Source of the DNA: Mesostigma viride
Taxonomy: Eukaryota > Streptophyta > Mesostigmatophyceae > Mesostigmatales > Mesostigmataceae
Reading direction: 5' to 3'
Assembly (NCBI GenBank): GCA_009746045.1
Contig: RPFO01000027.1
Span: forward strand, 1,310,976 to 1,374,975
Length of the DNA: 64,000 nt
Part shown: positions 46,201 through 54,037 of the stretch, in pieces
How positions within the stretch are numbered: position 1 is the stretch's first letter
Layout: the number at the start of each line of letters is the position of its first letter
The notes under the pieces: model-generated
Database searches by the model: none
Told to the model about the DNA's origin: nothing
Seen by the model: only the letters and a program-made list of their open reading frames with translations
Program-made: the position numbers and the translations under genes

Positions 46201-49200
46201 GTGAGGGTGTGTTCAGTCATGGATATGGTTGCTAGGGAAAGGGGCAGGGGGCAGGGGGTGGGGGGTGGGGGGTGGGGGGTGGGGGTGGGGGTGGGGGGTG
46301 GGGGTGGGGGGTGGGGGTGGGGGTGGGGGGTGGGGAGGGGGGGTAAGATGTGCGGACGCTCAAAGCATACATCAACTTGTAGCGCGTTTTATTTCTTTTT
46401 TTCTTTGGAGGGGGGAGGGTGTGTGGGGTGGGGGGTGGGGGGGGCGGTAGCAGCGCTGTCAGAAATGAGAGTGCGACCAAGTGGATGGGCAAGAAAAGGC
46501 AGGGACAAACAAGCCGTAAGCAACCTTGCACCGAAATGTTTACTAGAGGAGTAAAACTAAAGTAGGGATAGAGCAACTCACAGAGTTATAGTGGTTCTTT
46601 TTACGGAGATAGACCAGTAAAACGAAACTAGGGTTATAGCAATTCACGGAGCTATGTCGGGAATAGCAGGGTGATATACGCTAGTACACTACTTGTCTGT
46701 AAGCATTAGTACAGTGTAGTGCAGTCTTGAACTATTTATAACTTGACTCACGCGGCTCAAGCGGGAAGAGCGCCAGGCAGATGATCATTCATATGAGTAG
46801 TAGCGTAGCTGCGCATACAGTACATACAGAGCACCATAGCAGGCCAAAGTAGAGCGACTCACTGAGCTCGAGCGAGAAGAGGACAAGGCACATAATGACC
46901 AGCCCAACGAACACGCCGTCGGCGCCCTTGTACGTGGCCGCTAGCCGGATGTCCTCCCCAACCAGCGCCCAGATGGTGATGACGAGCATGAACACCGTCG
47001 TGCTCGGGTGGTCGATCGCGCGGGAGATCTTCTCAAGCCAGGGGTGCTGCCGCCGGCGCTTGGAGTCGAAAAGATTCTCCTTCTCGTCCACTAGTGGAAG
47101 GGCAAGGAGGCGGTGGTGGTAATGGTGTGGGTGGGTGGGTGGGGTGGGTGGGGCGTGCAGCAGTGAGGAACTAGGGGGGGGGGGGGGGGGAAGCCATGCG
47201 GGAATTTTTGAAACTGAATTTGTTATAATATGTTAGCTTGTCAATTATAATATTTACATTTTGTCGTGTTGTTATGATATGTTTACGTGCCTCCATGGGG
47301 AGCCTTCTAGGAAACCTCCAAGAGTTTTACAGAAGAGGCCCAAAAGAAAGGGGGGGGAAGAATGGGGCCAGAGATGGTCACCGGATGCACGGATCAACAT
47401 GCAACCACATCAGGCAACCACATCAGGCAACCACATCGGGCAACCATATCAGGCAACCACATCGGGCAACCACATCAGGCAACCACATCGGGCAACCACA
47501 TCAGGCAACCACATCAGGCAACCACATCAGGCAACCACAACATGCAACCACATCAGGCAACCACATCAGGCAACCACATCAGGCAAACCAACACAACGTA
47601 ATTAGCAGTCATTCTAAAACAATATAATCTTTCCAAGCAGTTGATGTGAGGCCTACGGTGTAGATCCTCACCAGGTCACGCCTGTTCTGGATTAATTTAA
47701 TTTACAAGTAGACTGCATCACGGGACGCCTGTTCTCAATACTTAATACTGTTTTTAATTCAAGAATACTGTTCTTAATACTTTAATACTGCTATTAATAC
47801 TATCTGGATATCTGCGCCGCGGACGACTATCTGGTTCCAGCAACATCATGGCACAAATTCTTCCGAAAGCGAACCAGTTCTGGTTTCCTCCTGCATCTCT
47901 CCATAACATCCATCAACATTATAACATTATCAACATCTCTGATATTGCTATCTCATTGATTGCTATTTGGTTCAAGCACCTTAACGGCACTATTATGCAT
48001 GCTATTACCAATATTATATCACAATCAAGATTGCATCTCATTGATTGCTATTTGATTCAGCCAGAACAAACAAAAAAAACATAACGGCAGAAATCCTCCC
48101 AACAGCAAGCCTGTTCCAACGACCTCACGATCCGCCCTTTCTTCCACATGTCCCGCTTCTTCCCTGTCCCGTGGATCAGATGTCCACTGTCAACCTGGCC
48201 TGCCGTCCCTGCTCTCCCAACCACCCATCCACGATGTACTCCCAACCACCCATCCACGGCCAAGGCAGCACGCACCTGGATCCGCGCCCGGCAGCAGGCT
48301 CCTCCTCCGCCCCAAGATCCCCGTGTTCCGCCCTGCGCTCGACCGCCGCCTCGCCGCCGCTGCCGCCGCCGCCGCGTTGCCCCCTGTGAAGCTCCTCACC
48401 CGAAGGAATTCGGGCTCCGCTGGGAAGCCCACCGGATAGGGCACCACGGGCGCGGCCGCGGCGGCCACGCTCTGCACCCCCTTGAGCATGTTTATCCCGA
48501 GTTCCAGGGACGAGCGGAGGGAGGACCCGGGGGCCGTCTGCCCTCGGACGGAGGCCATACCCTTGGCGTCGACGGCGCTCCCGCGCTGGCGCTGGGGCCG
48601 GCCACCGCCCCCATGGGGGCCGCCATCCCCGACCACGGTGTCGAATCGACCACCCACGGGTCGGGGCGCTGAGTCATCGATGAAGTCCACGTTGGGTCGG
48701 GGAGCACCGGCTGGGGGTGGCTGCCCTAGGTGGCCCGGGTGGCCACCCCCGTGAGCCTCGTCAAAGGTGACCTGGTAGCGCGTCACCACGCCGCTGGTGG
48801 AGAGCGTGGAGAGCGATTTGTTGAGCTCGGGCCCGCGCCCGTTGTGGCTATACTTAGAATCGTGGCTATATTTGGGATCGTGGCTGTACTTGGAGTCGTG
48901 CGCGTGCTTGGCGTCCGAGAGGGCCTGCGATGCAGGGCCTGAGCGTATGCCCGGCTCGCCCGCGTCATGAGGGTCGCCGCGCAGTGGGGAGGGGTGGTGC
49001 CCGTTGGCCATGAGGCCGGAAGGGTGGCCTGGATGCGCAGGGGGCAGGGGGGCCCTGCTCTGGGGGTTTGCAAAATAGGCAGGGGAAGGGATTTCCCCGG
49101 GGGATAGGGGCTCCTCCAGGAGGTGCCGTGTCTCGGGGTTATCGCCACGTGCCGCGACCTTGATGGAGGCTTCCTCCCGCGTCGGGCCGAGCGCGTCCAT

Positions 49201-49281
49201 CGGGAGCGACCCATTTTCCTGCGGGCAAGCCATCAGTTTCTTGGTGGGAGGCCCCGATATTTCCCTGACGTCATAGTCCAT
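30770..49281 (-). CDS. Voltage-sensor membrane cyclase, class III (13 exons)
   Basis: Exons (high to low): 49281-48276, 47090-46863, 44961-44833, 43062-42860, 42207-42046, 40042-39911, 39406-39261, 38411-38312, 37420-37325, 36345-36142, 34267-34079, 32424-31874, 30962-30770. They total 3339 nt, 1112 aa plus TAA, with every junction in phase. The first 340 residues are low-complexity. Residues 350-500 form a voltage sensor: S1, S2, S3 and an S4 with Arg at regular spacing. Two more membrane helices (about 545 and 675) bracket an outer segment of about 100 residues. Residues 780-980 are the cyclase: metal Asp788 (FCDIRNF) and Asp831 (IGDAF), SEYKIDASY, Asn935 and Arg939 (VNIAARL), ending with GFRELTEK. 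It should convert ATP (or GTP) to a cyclic nucleotide under membrane-potential control; no pore helix is seen. Comparable fusions are known in ciliates, apicomplexans and algae. An in-frame TAG about 130 bp upstream, with no ATG between, supports the start. Confidence 0.9.
30963..31873 (-). other. Cyclase intron 12
   Basis: Holds a GGTTCATT-type array (31135-31245) and an A run (30990-31008). Otherwise plain. Confidence 0.7.
31135..31245. repeat. Degenerate GGTTCATT repeat
   Basis: About five to six units of 20-22 bp built on GGGTTCATTTMAAATG. Confidence 0.7.
31874..32424 (-). CDS. Cyclase gene, exon 12 (catalytic core, second half)
   Basis: Residues 866-1049, the longest catalytic exon: GFGLHVGWAIEGAIGSEYK, DASYLSPNVNIAARLE (substrate and transition-state residues Asn935, Arg939) and FGVPILLSSDF, then an acidic tail. 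Lys and Ser/Thr-type residues near the base pocket favour adenylate over guanylate cyclase, which is inference. Donor CAGGG|GTGAGC, phase 2. Confidence 0.9.
32640..32830. repeat. Minisatellite in cyclase intron 11
   Basis: Three to four units of roughly 45-60 bp containing GATAGCAACACAAGATTATC and GCTATYAGMATCATTATC. Confidence 0.85.
32985..33020. repeat. GT microsatellite
   Basis: An uninterrupted TG run of about 36 bp in cyclase intron 11. Confidence 0.9.
33140..33455. repeat. 18-bp minisatellite in cyclase intron 11
   Basis: About 17 units of TTGTGGTTGCCCTCACAAAC with occasional variants (ACCCTGGTTGCC). Confidence 0.9.
33715..34060. repeat. CTACCTTCCTAAACGA array in cyclase intron 11
   Basis: About 20 pyrimidine-biased units of 15-17 bp (plus strand), adjacent to the donor edge of exon 11. 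Confidence 0.85.
34079..34267 (-). CDS. Cyclase gene, exon 11 (catalytic core)
   Basis: Residues 803-865: EFVNSIARIVHMEVSLHSG, then NIGDAFLLVWKF with the second metal Asp831. Acceptor CGCCAG, donor CAG|GTGAGA, phase 0. Its 5' edge is repeated five times in the upstream intron. Confidence 0.9.
34375..35010 (-). repeat. Five degenerate copies of the exon 11 acceptor edge
   Basis: Copies centred at 34375-34420, 34528-34565, 34645-34682, 34768-34808 and 34978-35010 repeat the junction at 34230-34275 (CACCTGG then GAGTTGACAAACT on the plus strand). Spacing is about 120-200 bp and divergence grows with distance. Confidence 0.8.
35215..35942 (-). repeat. Four degenerate copies of the exon 10 donor edge
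   Basis: Copies at 35897-35942, 35750-35797, 35404-35448 and 35215-35262 repeat the junction at 36131-36180 (plus-strand core CACCTGCTCCTGCAGCACCT). Several retain a potential GT donor. Confidence 0.8.
35945..36125. repeat. 22-bp ATGTACATACAGTAGAAGGGCT array
   Basis: About seven units directly downstream (minus strand) of exon 10. Confidence 0.85.
36142..36345 (-). CDS. Cyclase gene, exon 10 (start of catalytic domain)
   Basis: Residues 735-802: TMILENSIIKICSLLAIGFG, AGAEIIGENMK, then VAIFGFCDIRNFTDVTEVLQ with the first metal-binding Asp788. Donor CAG|GTCCGT, phase 0. Confidence 0.9.
36335..36470. repeat. Tandem duplication spanning the exon 10 acceptor
   Basis: 36341-36395 and 36412-36465 are near-identical; the second carries an intact ATGGTCTGGCGAGGGGAATG junction word, upstream of the true acceptor. 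Confidence 0.88.
37120..37235. repeat. CCTAGTATAATCC array
   Basis: About nine degenerate 12-14-bp units in cyclase intron 9. Confidence 0.8.
37325..37420 (-). CDS. Cyclase gene, exon 9 (cytosolic linker)
   Basis: Residues 703-734 (VRDVSENPLMKQKVLHEEEK and a basic stretch KRKKSDNQFE) connecting the membrane helix to the catalytic domain. Phase 0. Two extra copies of its donor edge follow it directly. Confidence 0.86.
37735..37890. repeat. CTAGAGCGCCTAGACTAG array
   Basis: Four units of about 38 bp in cyclase intron 8. Confidence 0.8.
37985..38235. repeat. 26-bp minisatellite in cyclase intron 8
   Basis: About nine units of GCGCGCACGCTGTGTGGCAT plus GATATA, very homogeneous. Confidence 0.92.
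38312..38411 (-). CDS. Cyclase gene, exon 8 (second membrane helix and linker)
   Basis: Residues 669-702: TVFVCIILGMGALLFSRDAN is a membrane helix, and ELVIMPIERMIKK is the HAMP-like connector found in this cyclase type. Donor AAG|GTGAGG, phase 0. Confidence 0.9.
38520..38860. repeat. 37-bp minisatellite in cyclase intron 7
   Basis: About nine units containing AATAATGAGCGACGAGGGAT. Confidence 0.92.
38905..39020. repeat. 18-bp minisatellite in cyclase intron 7
   Basis: Six units of GGGCAGACGTAGGGTTGAT type. Confidence 0.9.
39261..39406 (-). CDS. Cyclase gene, exon 7 (outer segment)
   Basis: Residues 621-669 (NGTILFKRERLDHLRPGE, SVSDKRWESQMQAILNIC). Acceptor CTGGCAG, donor GCCG|GTGGGT, phase 2. 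An alternative open stretch at 39690-39742 repeats part of this exon and could be spliced in instead, but it lacks a good donor. Confidence 0.78.
39475..39690. repeat. 42-bp minisatellite in cyclase intron 6
   Basis: Five units containing GTGGACAAGCACGCATAGCA, nearly identical. Confidence 0.92.
39733..39860. repeat. Three copies of an exon 6 segment in intron 6
   Basis: Units of about 53 bp contain ACGTAGGTCTCCAGCTCC, which echoes 39938-39958 inside exon 6 (TLETYV on the minus strand). Confidence 0.75.
39911..40042 (-). CDS. Cyclase gene, exon 6 (outer segment)
   Basis: Residues 577-620 (MVHESYMGSSRSGLDYWDF, SSIYRTTLETYVETI), probably extracellular or lumenal. Phase 0. The exact join across the intron with the hAT insertion rests on phase and splice sites, not on a recognised motif; an extra small exon in 40043-42045 cannot be excluded. 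Confidence 0.72.
40560..41606. mobile_element. Non-autonomous hAT transposon, 8-bp TSD
   Basis: CAAGGGTG occurs at 40552-40559 and 41607-41614. The element begins CAGTGCTTTTAGTAA and ends with its inverse TTACTAAAAGCACTG. An 8-bp duplication with CAGTG ends is diagnostic of the hAT superfamily. At 1047 bp it is too short for a transposase. An 81-codon frame at 41297-41542 (IAAFFMPKQAADMAKAPA) may be a transposase N-terminal remnant. The left end also holds several TGACGCGT palindromic words (40580-40720). Confidence 0.9.
41297..41542 (+). pseudogene. Possible hAT transposase N-terminal remnant
   Basis: 81 codons from MAPEGILGKIKSGGIAAFF to a TGA, with a poly-Ala/Ser end. It lies inside the hAT element. 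No catalytic or zinc-finger motif is visible, so the identity rests on location only. Confidence 0.35.
41735..41905. repeat. TCTTAATACTATAG array
   Basis: About ten units of 14-17 bp in cyclase intron 5. Confidence 0.85.
42046..42207 (-). CDS. Cyclase gene, exon 5 (membrane helix)
   Basis: Residues 523-576: SDLTTRRVIIGVLLMLFMV contains one strong membrane helix; the outer segment starts at PIFDANFYLIPD. Phase 0 at both ends. The donor GAG|GTGGGT and exon end recur at 41940-41975. Confidence 0.87.
42860..43062 (-). CDS. Cyclase gene, exon 4 (S4 voltage sensor)
   Basis: Residues 455-522. ARAGRTSRAGTRAG and RILRLIRLVRVFK place Arg at every third position, the signature of an S4 gating helix, followed by a charged linker (KRTQDEVQRAKMDPELYALQ). 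Acceptor CTGCACAG; donor ATG|GTGCGT, phase 0. Confidence 0.9.
43211..43262. repeat. ATT microsatellite
   Basis: About 16 ATT units near exon 4. Confidence 0.92.
43855..44285. repeat. 8-bp GTGAATAG minisatellite
   Basis: Around 50 units of GTGAATAG with rare variants (GTGAACAG, ATGAATAG). In the minus frame it would read PIHLFTYS repeats, but no gene context supports translation. Confidence 0.94.
44833..44961 (-). CDS. Cyclase gene, exon 3 (S3)
   Basis: Residues 412-454 with KPDYFLGFYFWLDLIATLSL (S3 with its conserved Asp). The acceptor is CCTCCAG; the donor is GC (TCAG|GCAAGT), the only one that keeps phase with exon 4. A partial copy of its 3' half followed by a normal GTGAGC donor sits at 44643-44697. 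Confidence 0.83.
44995..45900. repeat. Block-structured GT-rich satellite
   Basis: Successive homogeneous blocks: mixed TG/TGTGCG (45000-45270), a G run (45262-45300), GTGTGC (45301-45430), TTTGTG (45430-45660), TGTTG (45650-45790) and TGTCG (45790-45890). Each block uses a different 5-6-bp unit of the same GT theme. Confidence 0.95.
46225..46345. repeat. G-rich GGGGGTGGGG array
   Basis: About 100 bp of nearly pure G/T with G runs of four to six, a candidate G-quadruplex region (on the non-coding strand of the cyclase gene). Confidence 0.88.
46863..47090 (-). CDS. Cyclase gene, exon 2 (S1-S2)
   Basis: Residues 336-411: basic KRRRQHPWLEK, then S1 (TTVFMLVITIWALVG) and S2 (GVFVGLVIMCLVLFSLEL). 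Acceptor CACTAG, donor CTCA|GTGAGT, phase 1. A second, degenerate copy of the last 45 bp with its donor lies in the next intron at 46741-46790. Confidence 0.88.
47091..48275 (-). other. Cyclase intron 1
   Basis: 1185 bp, GTGCGT...CACTAG. Contains a G run (47175-47191) and the 13-bp array at 47400-47590. Confidence 0.78.
47400..47590. repeat. 13-bp CAACCACATCAGG minisatellite
   Basis: About 14 units with CGGG/CAGG variants. Confidence 0.93.
48276..49281 (-). CDS. Cyclase gene, exon 1 (N-terminal cytosolic region)
   Basis: Encodes residues 1-335: disordered, Pro/Gly/Ser-rich, with a YSHDSK-type tandem repeat (KYSHDPKYSHDSKYSHNG), two poly-Ala runs and a basic end (RRRSS, GRRRSLLPG) that could be a phosphorylation target. 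Donor CCAG|GTGCGT, phase 1. Confidence 0.8.
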
Positions 49282-50190
49282 CGTGAGACGGGCAGGGCCG
49301 ACGGATCCTGGGTAGCCCAGGCGGTCCGCTTTGCCCCCGCCAAAAGCGAGAATATGCCAAAGCCGGGATGATAAGCTGCTGGTGGTGCTATTGAGGTCGT
49401 CGACCTATTATTAGCAGCCATGCCAACAGCATAGCCCACCGGTTTAAGTTCGTTACGCCGCGCCTCGTGCAATCAATCATGGGCGCTCACGTCTCACGCT
49501 GCCTCGTGGCATGGGAAACTAGTGTCGTCACAAGGTCGGGGGTCACTGAGACGGTGGCCGTTAACGCTTTTTATCCCACGGCAGACGCCGTTAAACAACT
49601 ACATAAATCACCATTTTACACGAGCAATCGGGCGTTTGGGCGTGAGGGTTGATGAACCTGTCAATCGATCTACCCTTCATACGCTGCACGGCATCCACAC
49701 TACACCAGTAAGCCTAAATTAGAGTCTAGCCCGCAACCCGGGGGACGGCAAGCACACTGGTAGGATGTGCTAGAAGCACCCGGCATTAGTAACAGAAGGG
49801 AAGAATGGGCCAGACTAAAATTGGGGAAATTCATGCTAGGCCGGCAATCATCGTGAGCAATGTCGAGCAAGGGGCGAGCACGCGAGATGCCAGAGGTCGC
49901 GTTTGCTTCTGTGACCGTCAAGAAGCTGGTTCGTCTTGGTCCATAATTATTCATCGACATCTCGAAGCACTACTGCAGACAACGTATTCCGATCGTACTG
50001 AACGCAGACAATATTTACGTAAGTCCCGCAGTCCACGGTCCCTTCGTACGGCGTTTGCGAATTGTAACCTATCTCAGATCCTGAAGGATAGTAGCGACCG
50101 TGGATGATAGGGGTCGTCCGTCCACGGTGCATGTCTGCGAAGTGCGACAGATGCCGGTGCTTTGACCGGTCAGTGGAGTAAGTTTAGTGG
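49282..50190. other. Upstream region of cyclase gene, no gene recognised
   Basis: The cyclase frame stays open upstream to a TAG near 49410. A 5' UTR and promoter should lie here, but no element can be named. Short frames only. Confidence 0.4.
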
Positions 50191-50306
50191 CACAGGCTGG
50201 CGTCCAGCGGAGATGCCATTCCCAGGTTGTCAGCATTGATTTGTCACGTGATCACAGCCTGGTGACACGTTGCACCTCCCAGGCTCCCACGCTTGCCAAT
50301 GCACCT
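50191..50306 (-). repeat. Dispersed repeat, partner of 20-152
   Basis: Reverse-complement match to the window's first 150 bp, including CACGTGATCA at 50248-50257. Flanks differ. Confidence 0.6.
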
Positions 50307-50381
50307 CTCTCAATCAGTCAATCCGCAGCATCAAGAGGTGATTTGTCCGCAGTCTACTAGTGGTCTCTACTATGGTTTCAT

Positions 50382-50382
50382 A

Positions 50383-50415
<33 letters not shown>

Positions 50416-50416
50416 G
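50382..50416. repeat. GTT microsatellite
   Basis: Eleven TTG units followed by TGTCCCGC; a similar GTT run followed by TGTCCCAC lies at about 1003-1033. Confidence 0.85.
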
Positions 50417-50448
50417 TCCCGCTAGGGTTTCATATGGTCGGTTCTTCG

Positions 50449-50535
50449 GATCCATCTATGCGGTTTTTCGGATCCATCTATGCGGTTTTTCGGATCCATC
50501 TATGCGGTTTTCGGTTCCATCTATGCGGTTTTCGG
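50449..50535. repeat. 23-bp GGATCCATCTATGCGGTTTT repeat
   Basis: Four units with small deletions. Confidence 0.88.
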
Positions 50536-50819
50536 GTGTACCTGTCCGTCGGTCCGTTGGATTCACACATCTGACGGTCGTAAATCGGTGGGAGAGAAAT
50601 GGGTGGGATAGATGAGCATTGTAGAGATAATTATCTTCCAGGACGGATCGCAGATATGATCTCAGATGTTAATGAAATTTGGAAGTATGGAAGCGGAGTT
50701 TTCCCGACACTGAAAACGTATTTCTGTCAGCCTTTCTAGACTAGCTTCGTATGAATCTTTCTTAAACTTCATGCAAATAGATATACAATAAATTTACATT
50801 TATTTGGATAGTTCTGCCA

Positions 50820-51102
50820 TTGTTGAGTTGAGTTGAGTTGAGTTGAGTTTATTCCTGCGCCGGTCAGCCGACAGGGTTATTAATAGTGGATCCATAGGCT
50901 GGCCGGGCCCCGCCGACCTCATGCGGGTGCTCGCCACACCCGCCAGCCCTTTCCTCCTCCCCCCCCCCCCCCCTTCTTGCCATGACCACTTGCCTTTCAG
51001 CCACCGCCCACCCCGGCCCTCCTCCGCCCCACTGATACCATCCGGCATGGCACCCACCACCTCCTCCGCCCGGCCACCCGGCGGCCCCACCGCCCCACCG
51101 CC
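50820..51102 (-). mobile_element. Probable 3' end of a LINE or SINE with CTCAA tail
   Basis: On the minus strand GGAATAAA is followed by about five CTCAA units (50824-50848), a pattern of non-LTR elements with pentanucleotide tails. The preceding GC-rich part is open but unrecognised. A comparable CTGAA run is at 1707-1728. Confidence 0.4.
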
Positions 51103-51782
51103 TGTTACGTCCCGGCCCTTTTGGACGGACGTAACAATGGAATAAATTATGTAGTTTGACTTGTTGTCATAGTCCGTAGGACTTTGGGACTCATTTCGGG
51201 ACTTAATTTGGGAATTGTCCCTTGGTCAGGACTTTTGTATGGAACTATGACAGTTTGGGCGATTCGGACCAGTTATTTTGGGCCTAGGTTGTTGTATGCG
51301 TGTATTTTCTAGGGGCCGGTGCAGTCGCGCCGCGCTGCGTACGGTACTTTATAGCTAGTTGAGATATTGTACTCATGCGTGGATTCTGTAGGCGAGGGTC
51401 GATGTCGACCCGAGGATCGTGTGTGGACTGCATGCTTTGGAAGGTCGGCGCCATGTCGGCGCCCCTTGCTTGCCAGCGTAGTGGCAGACCTAGGTGAAAT
51501 TGGTCCGAGGACGAGAGTCTCGTCCTCTTGGTTTGATGAATGATAAGTGCGAATACGCCTACACATTAAACCTGGGGCAACTATCCATTTGTAATTGGTA
51601 TTGCTAGCCATTATAAGTGTGTATTAAGTAGCTTGGCATCAAGTCGCGGTGCCAGATATCTCACGATTCCAGTCGTGAAGCGCAATCTGCATTAGGCCAC
51701 CTTGAATCTTCCTAATTCCGGCATGGTAGATCTTTCGCTACGTAGCTCACTGGGCTAGAGGTGTCTGGGCTGGGACGTAACA
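51103..51782 (+). mobile_element. 5' LTR of a retrotransposon
   Basis: 680 bp, from TGTTACGTCCC to GGGACGTAACA (TG...CA ends with inverted termini). A second, solo copy lies at 27734-28318. It is followed by a primer-binding site and gag. No 3' LTR was found in the window. Confidence 0.88.
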
Positions 51783-51783
51783 C

Positions 51784-51795
51784 TGGTATCGGAGG
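51784..51795 (+). promoter_or_regulatory. Primer-binding site (initiator Met tRNA type)
   Basis: TGGTATCGGAGG begins one base after the LTR and resembles TGGTATCAGAGC, the complement of the 3' end of initiator tRNA-Met used by many plant and algal LTR elements. Confidence 0.75.
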
Positions 51796-52877
51796 AAATG
51801 TGCCGGCAAGGTTAGCTAACTCTCGCGGAGAGAGCTAGTGTAGCCAGTTAGGAAACCAGGGCGGTGCTTGGCGTAGATAGAGGTTCCGGAATTCAACGAT
51901 TGCTGACAGGTCGGCGGCCAGCCCGTAAAGGGATTCAACGACGACCTAGGCAGCAAGCGGCCAGTCCGGGATACTCGGCGGGGCTAGCAATAGTCCTGTG
52001 GTGAGGTGCTGTCAACGAAAGCGTTCAGCTCTCCTGTTTTCAACGACACCAAGTGGCGGCCATGGCTTGCCTTCAACGACACCGGGTGGCGGCCAGCTCA
52101 GGAGGGATCAACGTCATCGAAGATGGTACGTCCCCTAGTTTAGATTTATCCTTCTAGACGCTTGCCTTCTCTCCGGGACCGCACGCGTAGGGGGTTCTTG
52201 TTATACGTTGTGCTTCTATAGGTTCGTTGTGAATGTCGTTGGTGCCAATGGAAGTCGCGGATGACGACCATTCGTTGTTTGACCTGTCGTGGGGGTGGAT
52301 ACCGTCTGGCTGTTGCCGACTGTGTTGACGGTGTCTACTTCCGTGTGCTTATTGTATGGCCCTTTGCCGCGGAAGGCTGGGGCGTGTGCTGTGTTAGATT
52401 CCGTCTTCTTCCTCGTTGCGTTATGTGGTAACTGCACTGCACTTAGAGGTATTCCTGGGATTCCCCTTTTCCTTCTTGCAAGCTTCTGCTAGCCTATAAT
52501 GCATTACGCCCCTACAGGGCATGTGAGGAATACATTAAGGATAAGGGCTCTATTGCCAGGTGGAAGGGGTTTTATAACATTACAGATGCAGATAGGTTTG
52601 TTAGGGAACACGTACATGCCATTGCCTGAGGGGATGCACACCACTCGTGAATGCTCCAAGCCACCCACGATCAGCAGTCAGGGGGAGGGGACAGCAGTTA
52701 CAGTTACCTTCTCTCAGTTGACCATTGGCCCTAGCAGACAGTAGAGGAGATTATTACTAGGGAATAGTACTAGGTCCTACATATATAAGATCTATAGCAC
52801 GTGGTTGCCCTCTCTCCCTCTCTCTCTTTCTTTCTGGGGAGGTGTTGCCTGCAGTGCAAGGTATCGGTACGAGCACC

Positions 52878-53184
52878 ATGCCACGAAAACGGAGAGAACC
52901 TGTCAACAGAGAGATAGAACAGGTAGACAACCACGAGCAAGGTATAGAGGTGGTAGAGGTACCACCGCACGTCCAAGTAGGGACAGGTACAGGTGAGGTC
53001 ATGGAGAGACCTGCGGAAGGCTCCCCACTATCCAGAGGCCAGGGCCGCAGAGATTCATCAGATGATGACAGTCCAGACTCCAGGTTGGAACAAGGGGGGG
53101 ACGGGCGCAGCCAGGAGATGCTCCAGGAGGGTTTCCAGCAGCAGCAACGGCAGCAGCAGCAGCAGGGTTTCCAGCAGCAGCAAC

Positions 53185-53220
<36 letters not shown>

Positions 53221-54037
53221 GACCACAGTGGCCGCCGCGGTATCCTGAGCAGACAGGGCACGAGAATGAAAACACGCAGTACTACCGTTATCATGCTCAG
53301 CTAGCCACGGAGCGACCATCGCAGCCCTGGGCTGGGCGCGGCCGCGCCACGGGACCTCCGCCGGCCACAACACACCGGGGCAGGCGTCGAGTGTCCTTTG
53401 GCCGTACTTCCCTACTACCCATGGTGTTGTGGAACTCTGAGGATGACGGGGAGGACACCGGGGCAGATGGCGAATTCGGCGATTTGGAGGGGGCCGTGGA
53501 GGATGGCGAGGAACCAGGGGCACAGGACCCTCCCTTTGGAGCTCATAGGCCACGGGCCCGGCTAGGGGGTGACAGAAGCAGCGCCACCGCACACGACGAG
53601 GGGACTCAAACACCCGTCCAGCGACACGTCCCCCAACCGCAGCGACCTCGGGCGCAGGACAGCAGCATGGTCCACTCGCCTGCGGTCGTCAGCAACCTGA
53701 ATTTCAGCAGGGTGGCATTGGATGACCCGGGGTATGAACACCCCTCATCAGTACAGGTGCGGCGGACTTATGGTACGCCGCCCAGGTCCGGATCTCTCCC
53801 CCGGTCGCAGCCCCCCGCCTTCGGCTCCATCCCCCACGTAGACGTCGGTGGGCCCATCACCAACGCGGTAAAGGCCCCACCGATGCCCAATTTCAAGAAT
53901 GTACCCAAGCTGCACGCGGACATGAAACCGCGCGAGGTAGACGAATGGGGACGCATGTGGCAACAGCAGTATACCATCTGGCGCAATCACCACAGCTGGC
54001 AGCTGGCCACCTGTGATCTGATCCCGCTAGTGGTTAA
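52878..54037 (+). pseudogene. LTR retrotransposon gag, 5' part
   Basis: Begins MPRKRREPVNREIEQ and contains a Gln-rich run, acidic segments and the start of the capsid-like domain (PPMPNFKNVPKLHADMKP, WGRMWQQQYTIWRNHH). At the TTAA at 54034-54037 a DNA transposon interrupts the frame, giving a stop four codons later. The domain resumes at 56285. Confidence 0.8.
53145..53220. repeat. CAG (Gln) repeat in gag
   Basis: Two blocks of CAGCAG-rich sequence, coding for poly-Gln in the gag frame. Confidence 0.85.

Larger units (their letters stand above)
44962..46862 (-). other. Cyclase intron 2
   Basis: 1901 bp. Dominated by the GT-rich array 44995-45900, a T run (45906-45924) and a G-rich array (46225-46345). 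Carries a copy of the exon 2 donor edge. Confidence 0.8.

Noticed and set aside
48190..48275. Extension of cyclase exon 1 to the end of its open frame
   Set aside because: The donor at 48275/48274 (GTGCGT) gives the only phase-1 join to exon 2; the extra residues are non-conserved.
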